Positions 5,528 to 6,543 of a stretch of 6,543 nucleotides of DNA are shown here, piece by piece. The stretch comes from an uncultured Eubacteriales bacterium (GTDB lineage Bacteria; Bacillota; Clostridia; Oscillospirales; Acutalibacteraceae). The notes under the pieces were generated by a model. That model saw only the letters and a program-made list of their open reading frames with translations. It made no database searches and was not told where the DNA came from. The number at the start of each line of letters is the position of its first letter. The first letter of the stretch is position 1. The stretch is from the NCBI GenBank assembly GCA_934615635.1, contig CAKTTT010000134.1:1-6543 (forward strand), in the 5' to 3' direction. The position numbers and the translations under genes are program-made.

Positions 5528-5737
5528 TTATTTTTCCAACCTGCGCCGTATCAGCAGAACCGCGCCGCCCAGGGCCGCCACGCCCGCGGCCAGGATCGCG
5601 GTTTTTTCCAGCAGGCGGCGAAGCCAAAGCCAGGCGCCGTCGCTGACATAAATTTTTGTGGGGCCGTCCGCGCCGCCGATGATGCCCACGGAATAATCGG
5701 TTCCCCGGGTATGCCGTCCCAACTGCAAAAATCGCAT
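5528..5737 (-). CDS. 69-residue membrane microprotein with a decarboxylase-beta GIIGGADGPT motif
   Basis: The protein has a short basic N-terminus (MRFLQLGRHTRGTD), then YSVGIIGGADGPTKIYVS (15-32), a tryptophan-containing amphipathic stretch with RRLLEK (40-45), one hydrophobic helix (about 46-64) and a basic end (RRRLEK). The GIIGGADGPT segment is the signature of the beta subunits of sodium-pumping decarboxylases (oxaloacetate, methylmalonyl-CoA and glutaconyl-CoA decarboxylase), where the aspartate takes part in sodium transport. Those subunits have many membrane helices and are more than five times longer, so this cannot be a working pump by itself. It does not look like a fragment: the start ATG (5737) has GGAGG 6 bases upstream, and the gene fits snugly between smc (26 bases) and the YcxB-like gene (30 bases). 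Small proteins with this motif are, as I recall, often labelled decarboxylase beta subunit in clostridial genomes, probably misleadingly. The function is unknown; a single-pass, positive-inside membrane protein is inferred. Confidence 0.8.
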   Translation of the reverse strand: MRFLQLGRHTRGTDYSVGIIGGADGPTKIYVSDGAWLWLRRLLEKTAILAAGVAALGGAVLLIRRRLEK

Positions 5738-5743
5738 ACGTAT

Positions 5744-5748
5744 CCTCC
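5744..5748 (-). promoter_or_regulatory. Ribosome binding site supporting the microprotein
   Basis: GGAGG on the minus strand stands 6 bases before the ATG at 5737, inside the 26-base gap after smc. This is the main evidence, besides the motif, that the short frame is translated and starts there. Confidence 0.75.
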
Positions 5749-5763
5749 GTCCTTTCCATCCGC

Positions 5764-6543
5764 TCACGCCTGATTCATGCTGAGTCCCAGCTTGGCCTCC
5801 ACCTCGCTGGCCCGCAGCTCCAGCAGCTTGGAAACCCCCTGCTCCTGCATGGTGACGCCGTAGAGCACGTCGGCTTCCTCCATGCTGCCCCGCCGGTGGG
5901 TGATGACGATGAATTGGGTGTTGTCGCACATCCGCCGCAGGTAGGCGGCGTACCGGTCCACGTTCACGTCGTCCAGCGCCGCCTCGATCTCATCCAGCAC
6001 ACAGAAAGGGGAAGGTGTCACCTTGAGGATGGCGAAAAGCAGCGCGATGGCGGCCATGGCCTTCTCGCCGCCGGAGAGCACGTCCAGGTTCAGAATCACC
6101 TTGCCCGGCGGCTGCACATGCATTTCAATGCCCGAGTGCAGGATATCGTCGGGATCGGTGAGCCGCAGCTCTCCCTTGCCGCCGCCGAACAGCTCGGTGA
6201 AAACGATGCCGTAATAATAGTTGATCTGCTTGAACCGCTCCAGGAAAATTTCCCGCATCTGGACGGTCAGCTCTCCGATAAGGCGCAGCAGCTCATCCTT
6301 GGAAACCTCCACGTCCTTCACCTGGGCGGACAGGAACCCATACCGCTCGCTGACCTCCTTGTATTCCTCGATGGCGTCCACGTTGACGCTGCCCAGCGCC
6401 CGGATCTTGTTCTTCAGTTCCCCCAGCCGGCGGCCGGCCTGCGCCGGATCCTCGATGGGCGCCGCCTGGGCCTCCGCCTCGCTGCGGGTCAGCTCGTATT
6501 CCTCGTACAGCCGGCGGACCACGTCGTCCGCCTCCTTCTGGGC
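5764..6543 (-). CDS. smc: Chromosome segregation protein SMC, C-terminal part (5' end outside window)
   Basis: The last 259 residues of SMC, the ATPase of the bacterial condensin complex that works with ScpA and ScpB to compact and separate chromosomes. The full protein is about 1,180-1,190 residues, so roughly three quarters lie beyond the right edge. In the visible part (numbering from the window edge) the end of the coiled coil, rich in E, R and A, runs to about residue 50. The conserved LGSVNVDAIEEYKEV follows at about 50-64. The C-terminal ATPase head has the ABC signature LSGGEKAMAAIALLFAI at about 156-172, Walker B FCVLDEIEAALDD with the catalytic glutamate at about 180-192, and the switch histidine in FIVITHRRGSMEEADVLYG at about 211-229. 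The reading frame is open to the last base, so there is no start codon here. It heads the minus-strand run smc, microprotein, YcxB-like, ftsY, rdgB. Confidence 0.97.
   Translation of the reverse strand, partial: AQKEADDVVRRLYEEYELTRSEAEAQAAPIEDPAQAGRRLGELKNKIRALGSVNVDAIEEYKEVSERYGFLSAQVKDVEVSKDELLRLIGELTVQMREIFLERFKQINYYYGIVFTELFGGGKGELRLTDPDDILHSGIEMHVQPPGKVILNLDVLSGGEKAMAAIALLFAILKVTPSPFCVLDEIEAALDDVNVDRYAAYLRRMCDNTQFIVITHRRGSMEEADVLYGVTMQEQGVSKLLELRASEVEAKLGLSMNQA

Noticed and set aside
5481..5759. Alternative 92-codon minus frame overlapping the microprotein
   Set aside because: Its start lies upstream of, and its frame reads through, the ribosome binding site of the microprotein. It overlaps the YcxB-like start and lacks both a ribosome binding site and any motif.

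Overview
The window looks like chromosomal core DNA from a GC-rich Firmicute, most likely a gut clostridium of the Oscillospiraceae/Ruminococcaceae kind. The grounds are strong AGGAGG-type ribosome binding sites, a Mini-RNase III gene (a Firmicutes and cyanobacterial family), an smc and ftsY cluster with a short FtsY, and proteins typical of Firmicutes (YitT family, YcxB-like). The genus is inference; no rRNA or other marker gene is present.

Left part, plus strand. Bases 1-167 hold two copies of a 77-base sequence repeated every 90 bases, each starting with a hairpin. A tight three-gene operon follows: mrnC (Mini-RNase III, 23S rRNA maturation), a YitT-family membrane protein that starts with TTG, and a class I SAM-dependent methyltransferase whose start is best placed at 1598.

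Middle, 2345-3184. This is an 840-base stretch with no convincing gene, where the two operons converge. It holds a hairpin just after the methyltransferase, a second hairpin with a UUCG tetraloop, a perfect 15-bp stem at 2813-2856 that could terminate transcription both ways, and several smaller terminator-like hairpins facing the minus-strand operon. Part of it is clearly AT-rich compared with the genes around it.

Right part, minus strand. Read in transcription order: the 3' end of smc (chromosome condensation, running off the window), a 69-residue small membrane protein carrying the GIIGGADGPT signature of sodium-pumping decarboxylase beta subunits, a YcxB-like two-helix membrane protein, a structured gap of about 170 bases, ftsY (the SRP receptor GTPase), and rdgB (the XTP/dITP pyrophosphatase). 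The smc, ftsY and rdgB genes are housekeeping.

The most interesting object is the small gene at 5528-5737. It has a good ribosome binding site and sits in a tight operon. It carries a decarboxylase signature in a protein far too short to be the decarboxylase subunit. It and the YcxB-like gene lie between smc and ftsY.
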